DNA of 64,000 bases from Mantis religiosa (Eukaryota > Arthropoda > Insecta > Mantodea > Mantidae): the NCBI GenBank assembly GCA_030765055.1, contig CM060947.1:259649637-259713636 (forward strand). The letters run 5' to 3'. The notes beneath the pieces were generated by a model. That model was given only the letters and a program-made list of their open reading frames with translations, made no database searches and was not told the origin of the DNA. This document shows positions 21,690 through 31,144 of the stretch, one piece after another. The position numbers were made by a program, and so were the translations under genes. Every line of letters starts with the position of its first letter. The stretch's first letter is position 1.

Positions 21690-23861
21690 ATGCTTTTGAG
21701 AAATAAGAAGATCGTACAGAATAAATTTAAAATGGAAAATTCTGGGGAACAAATAATTATGGAGACAGAGAAAGAGTTGGAAGTTGTTAATGAAGAGATA
21801 ATGGAAAGCAGTGTTATAGGATCAGTAGATGAGGGTGTAAATGGTGTAAGTAGCTTAAATGTAAATAGAAGTGACAATCCTGGGGTAATGGAAAATCTAC
21901 AAGAGATGTTCCAGAAACTCATGGCGCAAATTACTATTCAGAGCCAATCACTAGAGACTAAATTCGTAGAACAGAACCAATCACTAGAGGCTAAATTAGT
22001 AGAACAGAACCAATCACTAGAGACTAAATTAGTAGAACAGAACCAATCACTAGAAGCTAAATTAGTAGAACAGAACCAAACACTAGAAGCTATGGACAAA
22101 TCACTCGAGGCTAAATTAGTAGAACAGAACCAATCACTAGAGGCTAAATTAGTAGTACAGAACCAATCACTAGAGACTAAATTAGTAGAACAGAGTCAAT
22201 CACTAGAAGCTAAATTAGTAGAACAGAACCAAACACTAGAAGCTAAATTAGTAGGACAGAACCAAACACTAGAAGCTAAATTAGTAAGTCAAATTACAAG
22301 CCAAGGGAAAGAAACAGAAACTAGAATCACTGTCAGAATTCAAGGAATAACAGGGGAAATCCAATCTGTAAAAGAGGCCCTGCAGCGAGAAGTAGGTACT
22401 ATAAGAAGTGACCTAGAAGCCACCAAATCTCTCGTTGCAGGAGTAGAAAATAGAATAGGGGAGCAAATTAATAAGGAAAGAATAAGATTAGACGAACTGA
22501 CCACGACACAGGTAACTTTTGTACAAGAGATAAATGACCGGTTTGACACTGTAAACAATAGTATAGCAGCTGACATGGAGAAGTTAAAAGAAAAGGTAGC
22601 ACGTGTAACAAATATTCAATCAGAGAATACACAAATGTTGAGGGAAACAGTAAGCGAGATATCTCAAATCAGAGATACCGTAACTGGCTTCCAGCTGCGA
22701 CAGCAAGGGCAGGTACCTGAGAGTTCCAATTGTACTATACATACACACAATGGAGAGAGGCAGAACGAACAGGTTAGCGCCCCTTCTGTCTCTCCTCAAA
22801 GCAGCAATAATAGCGAAATAAATATGCAAAACGTAAATATGTATCCAGCAGTGCACATGAATTTTCTAAGCGAATTGCCCCTCCCGAAATTTAATTGTCG
22901 CAATGACAACGCAGTACAATTTTTGGCCGACTTAGAAAAGTATTTTGTCATCAGAGGTGTACCCGAGCAATATAAAATGATAATAGTTCAAAGGGCGTTA
23001 GAATCTGCCGAACTTAATTGGCTACGAGTAACTGTGGGAGAAGGATGCAGCTACGAGTTGTTCAAAACAGCTTTCCTAGAAAAGTATTGGAACGCCAATG
23101 TCCAATACCAAGTAAGGAATCAAATAACAAATGGCCGATACCAAGGTAATAATGGAGAGTCTATTACTGATTATTTCCTGAGATATTCGCAAATGAGTAA
23201 ATATCTACAACCTCCATTACAGGAAGCCGAACTGATTTCTCTTCTCACTCCCCACCTTCCTGAGAACATTAGAAATCACATGGTGGTAGCAAGACCTCAG
23301 ACATTGAGAGAGGCAATTACATTGTTAACAGCTTTACAAAGCGTTGGGACGCAAAGCTCACAAAATAGACATGAGAATCGAATGCCCGTGAGAAATCCAC
23401 ACAGACCGTGGAATAATAATAATCATGACGGGGAAAGGGCACACAATCCCCGAAATTTTAACACGAACCATATGGCTACTCGTCAAAGATACGATGCCCA
23501 CGTCCCGAGGGAATTCCCTAACAACAATAGAGGGAGACAGGGACCACCAAATTCAAATTCATATAATTTCCCGATGAGGTATGTACATGTAACTAGGAAT
23601 GGAAATAGGGGTCACCCCCCATTTCTTCGAAGAGGGAATGCAAGACCGACGTTCCGACTACCAGAAGCTAATAGACAGTATCAACCACGCGACGCTGGTA
23701 GAGAGAACAATACAGACAGACCTGAAGTAAGACAGAGGAATCAACTTCTCTCAAGAGAATGGGTGCGTTCTCCTCCACCCACACCGAGGGACGCGGCGCC
23801 CGAGGTAGATGAAAGGCCAGAGACGACACAGCATACGGGAAACGAATCCAGGGTGCGATAG
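21690..23861 (+). CDS. gag: Gag polyprotein of Ty3/gypsy element
   Basis: An uninterrupted 723-codon frame. Gag packages the element RNA and forms the particle. Residues 1-86 are acidic and unstructured-looking. Residues 87-203 are ten 11-residue repeats of the type SLEAKLVEQNQ plus one 7-residue remnant (131-137), and a further predicted coiled coil runs to about 340. Residues 390-560 resemble a retrotransposon capsid domain (…LPLPKFNCRNDNAVQFLADL…, …YELFKTAFLEKYW…, …ITDYFLRYSQMSKYL…). Residues 565-723 are Asn/Arg/Pro-rich and basic, probably RNA-binding; there is no CCHC zinc knuckle. The start at 21690 is the first ATG; an in-frame ATG at codon 15 (21732) is an alternative. The stop lies 15 bases after a -1 slippery heptamer. 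Confidence 0.9.
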   Translation: MLLRNKKIVQNKFKMENSGEQIIMETEKELEVVNEEIMESSVIGSVDEGVNGVSSLNVNRSDNPGVMENLQEMFQKLMAQITIQSQSLETKFVEQNQSLEAKLVEQNQSLETKLVEQNQSLEAKLVEQNQTLEAMDKSLEAKLVEQNQSLEAKLVVQNQSLETKLVEQSQSLEAKLVEQNQTLEAKLVGQNQTLEAKLVSQITSQGKETETRITVRIQGITGEIQSVKEALQREVGTIRSDLEATKSLVAGVENRIGEQINKERIRLDELTTTQVTFVQEINDRFDTVNNSIAADMEKLKEKVARVTNIQSENTQMLRETVSEISQIRDTVTGFQLRQQGQVPESSNCTIHTHNGERQNEQVSAPSVSPQSSNNSEINMQNVNMYPAVHMNFLSELPLPKFNCRNDNAVQFLADLEKYFVIRGVPEQYKMIIVQRALESAELNWLRVTVGEGCSYELFKTAFLEKYWNANVQYQVRNQITNGRYQGNNGESITDYFLRYSQMSKYLQPPLQEAELISLLTPHLPENIRNHMVVARPQTLREAITLLTALQSVGTQSSQNRHENRMPVRNPHRPWNNNNHDGERAHNPRNFNTNHMATRQRYDAHVPREFPNNNRGRQGPPNSNSYNFPMRYVHVTRNGNRGHPPFLRRGNARPTFRLPEANRQYQPRDAGRENNTDRPEVRQRNQLLSREWVRSPPPTPRDAAPEVDERPETTQHTGNESRVR
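21948..22298 (+). repeat. 33-bp minisatellite inside gag encoding hendecads
   Basis: Ten 33-bp units and one 21-bp partial unit (codons 131-137, TLEAMDK) keep the reading frame. Units alternate SLEAKLVEQNQ, SLETKLVEQNQ and TLEAKLV(G/S)Q variants. Eleven-residue periodicity with Leu at positions 2 and 6 and Val at 7 fits a right-handed or straight coiled coil. Confidence 0.92.
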
Positions 23862-23882
23862 AAGACGTCCCGCATCGGACCC
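23837..23882 (+). promoter_or_regulatory. Predicted -1 ribosomal frameshift signal (gag-pro)
   Basis: GGGAAAC at 23837-23843 is placed in the gag frame as G-GGA-AAC, a canonical X-XXY-YYZ heptamer. After a 7-base spacer, GGGTGCGAT (23851-23859) can pair with ATCGGACCC (23874-23882), leaving one G-G mismatch and a 14-base loop. The -1 frame is open from the heptamer into the protease region, while gag stops at 23859-23861 inside the stem. Heptamer, spacer, stem and frame all agree. Pairing was judged by eye. Confidence 0.8.
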
Positions 23883-24932
23883 GGATGAACACGCTAGTTC
23901 TTAATTTGAACAGGGACACAGCTCTGAGTAGGGTGGTACAAAATAAAACAGAAACAGAAATAGAAAACGGTACTCAAATAAACAATCACTTAACAGAATT
24001 ACAAGAAGTGAGAGATGCTCCACGAATTGCTGCAATAATAAACAAAGAAAAATGGCACATTACCATAGATTCAGGATCCTCAGTTTCAGCTATAAGTCAA
24101 GCATTCTTTTATCACTTAAAAAAACAATGGAATGAAATTGCAAACATTGCCCGTGAAAAGTGCATATTGTACTCTGGCGGTAGGTCGCGCCAAACAAAAG
24201 ATTAATACACAAATGCTTTTGAAAGTCACCATTGGGGAGGATACAATAGAATTTGTATGTTTTGTTATTAATAGGCTATCTGTAGACATTATTATGGGTA
24301 ATGACGTGTTGTATGCGCTTCAAGCTAAGTTGAATTATCAAATGGAAGCCTTGGAAATCAAAATTAAAGACGTCATAGTTAAAGTTCCGTTTAGCTCAAG
24401 GGAAGCAGAAAATGAGATAAGATTGACAGATGAAGAAAAAGAAATAGATGGAGAAACATTTTTTGTAGAATTTATACGAATAGGAGGGATGGAGCTAGTT
24501 AAGATGAATCCATTAGAAGCAGAAGAGATGGGAAACTATGATAAAGAAGTGTACGTAGCGGCAGAAGAAGGGCTTTTAGAGATGACGTCATACGGACTTG
24601 GGCAGACAGAAGCATGTGAACAGGAGATAATTACCCTACCAGATGATTTCCAGGTAGTCGAAAATAATGTAAACATGACCTATAGAATAAGAGAAACAGT
24701 AGCAAACTCGAACCTACTTAACGACCACCAAAAAGAGATTTTTTATAACATTTTATGTAAACACAGAAATGTATTTTCGGAACACACTGGGACCTATAAT
24801 GATTTTGAGTATGAATTCGAGATACATGATGTTCCCCCATTCAAATATAAGTGCACACCGTTCAGGATGCCGGAATTCGCATCTATAATACAACGTCGTA
24901 CCATCCGTGCTCTAATCCAAGCGAGCGCGTAA
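23844..24932 (+). pseudogene. Retropepsin and start of RT region, frameshifted
   Basis: In the -1 frame relative to gag, 'KWHITIDSGSSVSAIS' (about 24048-24095) carries the aspartic protease D-S-G active site. This frame stops at 24205. The continuing homology lies in the next frame from about 24150: 'INTQMLLKVTIGEDTIEF…RLSVDIIMGNDVL', the family's second hydrophobic region ending in I-I-M-G-N-D. A one-base indel near 24140-24170 therefore splits the protease. After an acidic linker, 'DFEYEFEIHDVPPFKYKCTPFRMPEF' (to about 24876) matches the segment just before RT. There homology stops abruptly at an internal deletion. Confidence 0.82.
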
Positions 24933-25480
24933 TGAAAGACCTAGGTGTTCATCTCCGAGTCCTTTGCTCATTGAAACAGACTACCTGGCCAGACCACATC
25001 AACTATATTGAGTTTATATTCAATAATTCAGTCAATTTAACCACAGGATATGCTCCTATCCAATTGCATAGGAATTTAACACCGGAACCAATAATAGAGG
25101 GTGTTCCGGAAAGTATCCAAGTGACGACCGAGACAGATCGAGAACGGATCCAAAATGCTGTTAAAAGAATAATGGAAAAAGTAGAGAAAAGAAACGCAAA
25201 GAAAATGCGGTATAAGAAGAATTGGGAACCAAAGGTCGGCGACTTAGTTCTAGTGAAATCGTTCGACAAGTCAGATTTGTTAGGAAAAAAGACTAGAAAG
25301 CTATATATGCTATGGAAAGGCCCATACCGGATTGAGAAAATATTTGGTGACAGAGCGTATGCTCTATCACACCCAAGAAATGGTAAACCGATAGGCAGAT
25401 ATAACATCTCCCTAATAAGGCCATATCGTCAGAAAAACGTTGTAAACAGTACAGAGCAGACCCAAGAATCACCTGTGTAA
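24870..25480 (+). pseudogene. Integrase C-terminal remnant, fused by internal deletion
   Basis: From about 24880 the frame reads 'NTTSYHPCSNPSERVMKDLG', the end of the integrase core with its catalytic Glu (S-N-P-x-E-R). The two catalytic Asp and the zinc-binding N-terminus are missing. The C-terminal domain follows: 'NWEPKVGDLVLVKSFDKSD', 'RKLYMLWKGPYRIEKIFGDRAY' and 'GRYNISLIRPYR', then a stop at 25480. RT, RNase H and most of integrase, which I estimate from family size at 2 kb or more, are absent between about 24872 and 24885. Confidence 0.85.
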
Positions 25481-26368
25481 ATGTGATTGAAATTATATAT
25501 ACGAAGATGTAAAGAATACCAAGTAAAAGTTATATAATTAGTACGGATAACGTTTTCGTTTGAAATTCAAACACTGCGTGGGAGTTGCAAGTTCCAAAAT
25601 TCCTGTGCACAAACAAAAATGATAATGTAATAAGAATAACCACAGCTAACGAACATGTTAGAAAGATCTTTAAAACATAATGTGTGAAATGTAAATATAG
25701 TATAAGTACTGATGTATTCATGTGCCAAAAGGCTATGTTGTTATTGTAAAGGTCACAGACTTAGGCGTGACAAAGTGAAAGAAAGTTTAGAGTGAAAAGT
25801 GAAGTGGAAAGACAAGACAATGAACTACCAATGTTTACTGTCAGGTAAACGAAACACCTGATTACGGGTAGACAACTGAGTGCAGGTAGAGGTAACCATA
25901 TTTGGACATCATTACGCAACCTATAATGTGAGGACGAATGTTCTTACGGTGAAGGACTGAAAGATAAAGAAACGTCCCAATAAGTTAATATAATAATATT
26001 AAAAAAAAAAAAATCATTGAATGTAAAATGTAATATTGTAAACTGTAATATAGTAACATTAATGTAGTACTTAAGGAATGTAATAAGGTAAAATCAAGTT
26101 GATGTCAAGTGAGACAAGGATAATTCAGTGAAGTGTATATATAGTTGAGGTATCACGAATGTTATTTGTATATAGGGTAATAACCACATATACGACAGTG
26201 TACTTGTCTATGTACGTTATGTATCATATCTATAATTCTATGTATATGATGTACCATATTGACCATTCTATGTGTATAAAGTAACACACTGATGAAGATG
26301 AGGGAAACGGTGACCACCGAAAAATGTTTCGAGTAGGGAATGAGAAATTATAAGATATAAGGAGGAAA
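25481..26368 (+). other. Gypsy 3' internal region, no env; polypurine tract at its end
   Basis: AT-rich sequence with no envelope-like frame. It ends in the purine tract AAGGAGGAAA (26358-26368 region) immediately before TGTCATGACG. A purine tract directly abutting TG is the normal layout of plus-strand priming site and LTR start. Confidence 0.75.
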
Positions 26369-27508
26369 TGTCATGACGGGGGTTTGACAAAATTTAAATA
26401 ATGGGTATTTCATTTTTGTCAAACGGGCATTATGTAACCGCAGTATCAGACAGCGATTAGGAGGTGGCGAATTAATTGAAATCACGAGAATTAAAAAAGA
26501 AAATAAATTAATGAAAATGCTTTGCTAAACTAATATAAAATATTGTTATATTAATATGAAATTAGAATGAAATTAGAGTAATGATTAAAATAGCGGTTTA
26601 ATTAAGAATAAGATGGGAAGAATATAATTTAAGACAACTAACATGCTAGAATCCATGTAAGGGAGAGAAAATATTTCTGTAAAATCTGAACACAAGTCGG
26701 GGAGACAGGAAGAGGTGACCGTTAGCCTCTTTGTTTAAGGAAAGGTTCAACGTCTGAGAACTATAAGCAAAAATGTGTAGGAACAATAAGGTTTTCAAGA
26801 TGCGGTCAGGCGTAAGACCTAAAAGGATTTACTTTGCTGTGGCGATAACGATGTATACCGTTACAAAGAGCCCAGGGTAGGCGGGACCCAACTCACGGTG
26901 GGATGTAACGTCAATGAGTTCGATGAGTTTTGCTAACCAATAAAGAAAAATCGAAATAAAATGAGAAACCAATAATAATGTAAGATTTGAGAAATAGGAA
27001 GAAGGGTGAGTTATTTTGGTCATGTGATAAGGGTTAGAGTAGGGATCAGAATAAAGTACGGACGGAATCGCAGAGTAGACGAAACATCACTTCAACAGTC
27101 ATTCTACGAGGGGAAAGACGTGTTAGTGCGCGTGAAGGAGAAGGAGCAAAGATTTCTAAGTCCGAAATGTAGGGAAGTCAAGAATAACGCAACCAGCGTG
27201 AGAGAAGCAGCAGAAGAAGTTTATAACAGCAAAGTATTCGCCGTATAAAGAATTAAGAGAATTCTGTTAGAAAGTTTAGTAACAGGTGGTCACCGCTACC
27301 AATCAATCTGAATCAACGAATTGAGTGAGAATTAAATCAATTTTTGCAACGAACCAGTGTATTATTGAGACAACTGAGCAGCCAACAAACAACAAATCCA
27401 TTTCCTACAACCATTCACCTGAAGAACAAGAGATCTCATAGCTCCAATTAGAACCCAAATCAAAATTAAACATCAACCAATTGAAATCTGACATGCGGGT
27501 ATGCCGCA
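26369..27508 (+). repeat. 3' LTR (1140 bp, complete)
   Basis: From 26433 on it matches the 5' LTR except for one base. The extra 64 bp at its start (26369-26432) contain an inverted repeat GTTTGACAAAA (26382-26392) / TTTTGTCAAAC (26414-26424) and are bounded by TGT on both sides. Taking 26369 as the true start gives TG…CA ends and places the polypurine tract correctly. Confidence 0.85.
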
Positions 27509-27512
27509 CTAC

Positions 27513-28020
27513 CTGACAGAGCAGAAGACCAGGGTGTCAAGTAAGACAAGGTAGCAACAAGGTAAAAACAAATAAATGTAAAGAATATAAGAAAGAAAGA
27601 TGAGGGGGAAGAAAGGGACTAATTAAGTAACAAGGAGGCACGGAGGTTAAGAGCTACCTGACAGAGCAGAAAACCAGGGTGTCATGTAAGCCAAAGTAGC
27701 AACAAGGTAAAGACAAATAAATGCAAAAAAATATAAGAAAGGAAGATAAGGGACAAGAATGGGGCTAATTAAGTAGCAAGGAGACATGGAGGTTAAGAGC
27801 TACCAGGTAGAGCAGAAAACCAGGGTGTCATGTAAGCCAAAGTAGCAGCAAGGTAAAGACAAATACATGTAAAGAATATAAGAAAGGAAGATAAGGGGGA
27901 AGAATGGGGCTAATTAAGTAACAAGGAGTCGTGGAGTTTAAGAGCTACCTGGCAAAGCAGACGACTAGTTTGTCATGTAAGCCAAGGTAGCTACAAGGTA
28001 AAGACAAATAAATGAATCCT
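27513..28020 (+). repeat. LINE-A 3' tail: 145-bp tandem units, right part
   Basis: This continues the array broken at 20132. With the 7380-bp insertion removed, the next landmark falls exactly 145 bp after the previous one. Three more units follow (27645, 27791, about 27935), increasingly diverged. Confidence 0.88.
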
Positions 28021-28059
28021 AAATTTTTAAATTGTAAAATTTTGAAATATGCACAGTAA

Positions 28060-28190
28060 ATAATCTATTACTCTATCTACTTCAAGATAAACAAGCGATA
28101 TAGTCGAGTTTAGTGATAGTCAAATGTTTTAAAATTGGATGTCTAGGTGACATTCTCTTCATAGTTCAAGAGATAAAAAATGAATGACGA
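28060..28190 (+). repeat. SatA fragment plus terminal segment T
   Basis: Half a SatA unit (CTCTATCTACTTCAAGATAAAC…GTCAAATGTT) is joined to the T segment (AAAATTGGATGTCTAGGTGAC…TTCAAGAGATAAAAAATG). Confidence 0.75.
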
Positions 28191-29104
28191 CTGACCGTGT
28201 GTGACAGTTATAAATTGCTAAATTAAAATAAGATTAAGAAGAATAGCAAATAAATTGTGTTAACATAACGGCTTTCATTTCTGATATTCAGGCGCATGCG
28301 TTAAACATTTGCTGACGAGTGGGAAATAGTGTTATAAGAAACAGTTGAAAATAGGAGAGGTGCATGGTGAAGATGCCAGGACCGCAGGGAGGTATTCTAG
28401 GGACTACGTGCTCATTTAGGGAATAGCGCCGACCTGACTGTGCGAAAACGGAAGACGCTCCTCCTCCTCCGAGAAAATCGATTTCGTACACTGCAAGCGA
28501 TCTCTCGAAACCATTCCGAAAGAGGTAATTCTGCCGAAGCCAAATAACTGTTCGGTTTTATTGGTCTGTGTAGTTTGAAACGCCATTCCGAAATATCCTG
28601 CATACTTTTGTACATCGCAGTAATACCACCTTTACAGCTGTAGACAAGCTGTGAACTTTACAGAGACAAATAAACCTGGCAAGCCTTTCCAAGAGGTACG
28701 AGATTCAACGAATTGAAATTTCCGCCTCAGAAATTAATACATGCCTGAGAATATATCCGAGTATGTGTGTGCGTGGCACTTCGGACACTTTCAATCTGTG
28801 CGTGTTAATTGCTTTTACTATCGTCTGGCTTCAGGTTCGGCCTCCCTTAGGACCCTCTCAGCCCACCTCCCCCTCACAGCTATAGGTACAACAGATTTCA
28901 TTACACGTATTGGTGAGTCTTCCTCCGAACCTTGTCGCTACTTTCTGAGGTCCCTAAGTTGCAAGAGAATACGAACATCATGTGTTCGGAGTGACCTGTG
29001 GAGTCGTGCCCTTTCGTCAACAATAATGAATGCCTTTCATGCGTTTACGAGTCTCAATAGTATGTTTCTTTGGTTAGCATAAATGAGTCCAGAGTTGCTT
29101 CACA
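28191..29104. other. Unassigned DNA
   Basis: Two moderately GC-rich patches (28370-28500, 28740-29050) have open frames but no recognisable domain. Nothing is shared with other parts of the window. Confidence 0.4.
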
Positions 29105-30525
29105 AGCGAAGACAGAAAGACAGAAAGGAACGAAGAAAAGGGAGGGAGGGAGGGAGGGAGGGAGGGAGGAAGAAAGAGGGAGAAACAAATAAAAAAATAA
29201 AAAATAGAGAAAAAGAAGGAAAGAAGGAACAAAGGAAAGCAAAATAGAAAGAGAGAGAGAGAAAGAGAGAAAGAAAGAGGGAAATAAATAAATAAATGAA
29301 AGAAAGAAACAAAGAAACAAAGAAAGAATGAGAAAAAGAGAGAGAAGGGCAAAGACAAAAAGAGAGAAAGACAGACAGAAAGAAAGGAAGGAAGGAAGGA
29401 AGGAACGAAGAAAGCAAAGAACTAGAGAAGAACGGAGGAAAGAAAGAATGAAAGAACGAAACAACGAAAGAAAGGAAAGAAGGAAGGAAAGAAAGAAATC
29501 AAGAAAGAAAGCAAAAGGCAAGACAAAGACAGAAAGAGCGAAAAAGAGTGGCGAAAGAGAGAGCGAAAGAAAGAGAGAAAGGGAGAAGTAAAGAAAGAGG
29601 GAAAGAGAAATAACGGAGAGGAAGAAAGAGAAATTAGGAAATAAATAATGAAAGAGAGAAATAAAGAAAGAGAAATAAACCTACAAAGTAGAGGAAGGAA
29701 GGACGGAGAGGAGGATGGAAGGAGGGCGGAAGGAAGGAGGAAGGGAGCAAGAAAGGAAGTAAGAAGGGCGGGAGGAAGGGCTGGAGGGAGGGAAGGAAGG
29801 AATGAGGGCGGGCGGAAAGGAGGGAAGGAGGGAATGAGGCGGTAGGGTGGGAGAGAGGAAAGCAACGAGGGCGGAAGTGTTGGTGGGAAGGAATGAGGGT
29901 GGAAGGGAGAGTAGGAAGGAAGGAGGGCGGGAGCGAGGAAGAGAAGGATGGATGAAGATAGGAAGGAGGGGAAGGAAGCAGGGTGGGAGTGAGGGACAGA
30001 GGGAAGAAAGGTGGCTGCGAGGGATGGAAGGAAGAAAGGAGAGCTGATGGGTGGGAGGGAAGGACGGAAGTAAGAAAGGAGGGCTGATGGGTGGGAGGGA
30101 GAGAAGGAGGGAATGAGGTGATAGGGTGGGAGGGAGGGAAGGGATGTGGGCGGGAAGGTGGAATTGAAGGAATGAGGGCGGGAGGGAGAGAAGGGATGGA
30201 GGGCGCGAAAAAGGGAGAGGAGGAAAGATAGCGGAAGGGAGGGAGGGAGAGGAGGAATGATGGCAATAGGAAGGAGGGGAAGGAAGCAGAGTGGGAGTGA
30301 GGGAGAGAGTGAAGCAAGGTGGCTGGGAGGGAGGGAAGGAAGGAAGGAGGAGGGCTGATGGGTGGGAGGGAGGGAAGGAATCAAGGAAGGAAGGTGAGCG
30401 GGAGGGAAGGAAGGAGGCGGAAGGGAGGGAAGGAGGGAAGGAAGGACGCCGGGAGGGCGGGCGGGAATATAAGGGTGCGGGGGAGAGGAAGGAAGTTACG
30501 AAGTTGGGAAGAGGGAGCGTAGAAA
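29105..30525 (+). repeat. 1.4-kb polypurine (G/A) tract
   Basis: The plus strand is almost entirely A and G. It grades from GAAA-rich (29105-29690) to GGGA/GGAA-rich (29690-30525). The second half includes a longer repeating motif with GCTGATGGGTGGGAGGGA at 30044, 30083 and 30354. Long Ser/Leu/Pro-rich frames on the minus strand and Lys/Arg/Glu/Gly frames on the plus strand are composition artefacts, not genes. Such mirror-like homopurine DNA can form intramolecular triplexes. Confidence 0.95.
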
Positions 30526-31144
30526 CTAGCAATCGGCATTCTTTAGTTTCTGTGCTACATGCGTTAGGTAGATGTGATTTTGAAATTTCATGTCAAATAA
30601 AATACTGCTTGATTCCGAAAAACGTCTCGATGACTTTCGTAGAGAAAGTCATGTGAGTGTAACATCATATTTTTGGTAAAGCGCTGCTATCAGTAGACGG
30701 AAGAGAAAATCGCACTTTGGTACTTTATATCAAATCACACATGTGTGTCTGTTTGCAAGCAGAATTTAATTTGCATATCATACACAAGCCACACATAGCT
30801 TTTTGCCGGGCCATTTCACTCTTCCACCTGCGTCCAAATAAAAACCAATTTTAATCTCCTCTGCTATATCTCTTCATATGCAGATGCCTATTCAAATAGC
30901 ATCCCCCCACACACAGCAAGGAATGTTTACGCTTCATCAGATACTGCGTGCGGTTCTCCATAGAACCAATTAAAACCCTTTGTGTCCCTCCTTTAAATGC
31001 GGATACGTACGTACCCAAAGTTATAAGCAGCTAGGAGTATCGACTTCGAAATCCCAACTGAATTTCTTCTAAGACACGGATTTGTGTGTGAAGCTCGCAT
31101 TCCGATCTTTTGCTTTAACGACTTAATACGTTGTCATACCGGGC
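30526..31144. other. Unassigned DNA
   Basis: Nothing is recognised between the polypurine tract and the SINE-2 array. Confidence 0.4.

Larger units (their letters stand above)
20133..27508 (+). mobile_element. Ty3/gypsy LTR retrotransposon, gag-intact, pol-deleted
   Basis: A 7.4-kb element has two long terminal repeats in direct orientation that differ at one base over 1076 aligned bases (T at 21008, C at 27308). It is flanked by a 4-bp target duplication CTAC (20129-20132 and 27509-27512) lying within a 145-bp LINE-tail unit. Internally, in order: primer-binding site, leader, gag, -1 frameshift signal, retropepsin (frameshifted), the first residues of the RT region, a large deletion, and the integrase C-terminal part. 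There is no env frame. It cannot encode RT or RNase H, so it is non-autonomous now. Confidence 0.95.

Noticed and set aside
24132..24205. A second programmed frameshift within the gypsy protease
   Set aside because: No slippery heptamer was seen at the frame change, and the break falls inside a conserved protease fold. A simple indel in an already defective copy is more likely.
25481..26368. Envelope gene that would make the gypsy element retrovirus-like
   Set aside because: No frame of useful length and no membrane segment lies between the integrase stop and the polypurine tract.
29054..30656. Long open frames rich in Ser/Leu/Pro (minus) or Lys/Arg/Glu/Gly (plus)
   Set aside because: They are read straight through the homopurine tract. 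Composition alone keeps stops away, and there is no domain or codon signature.
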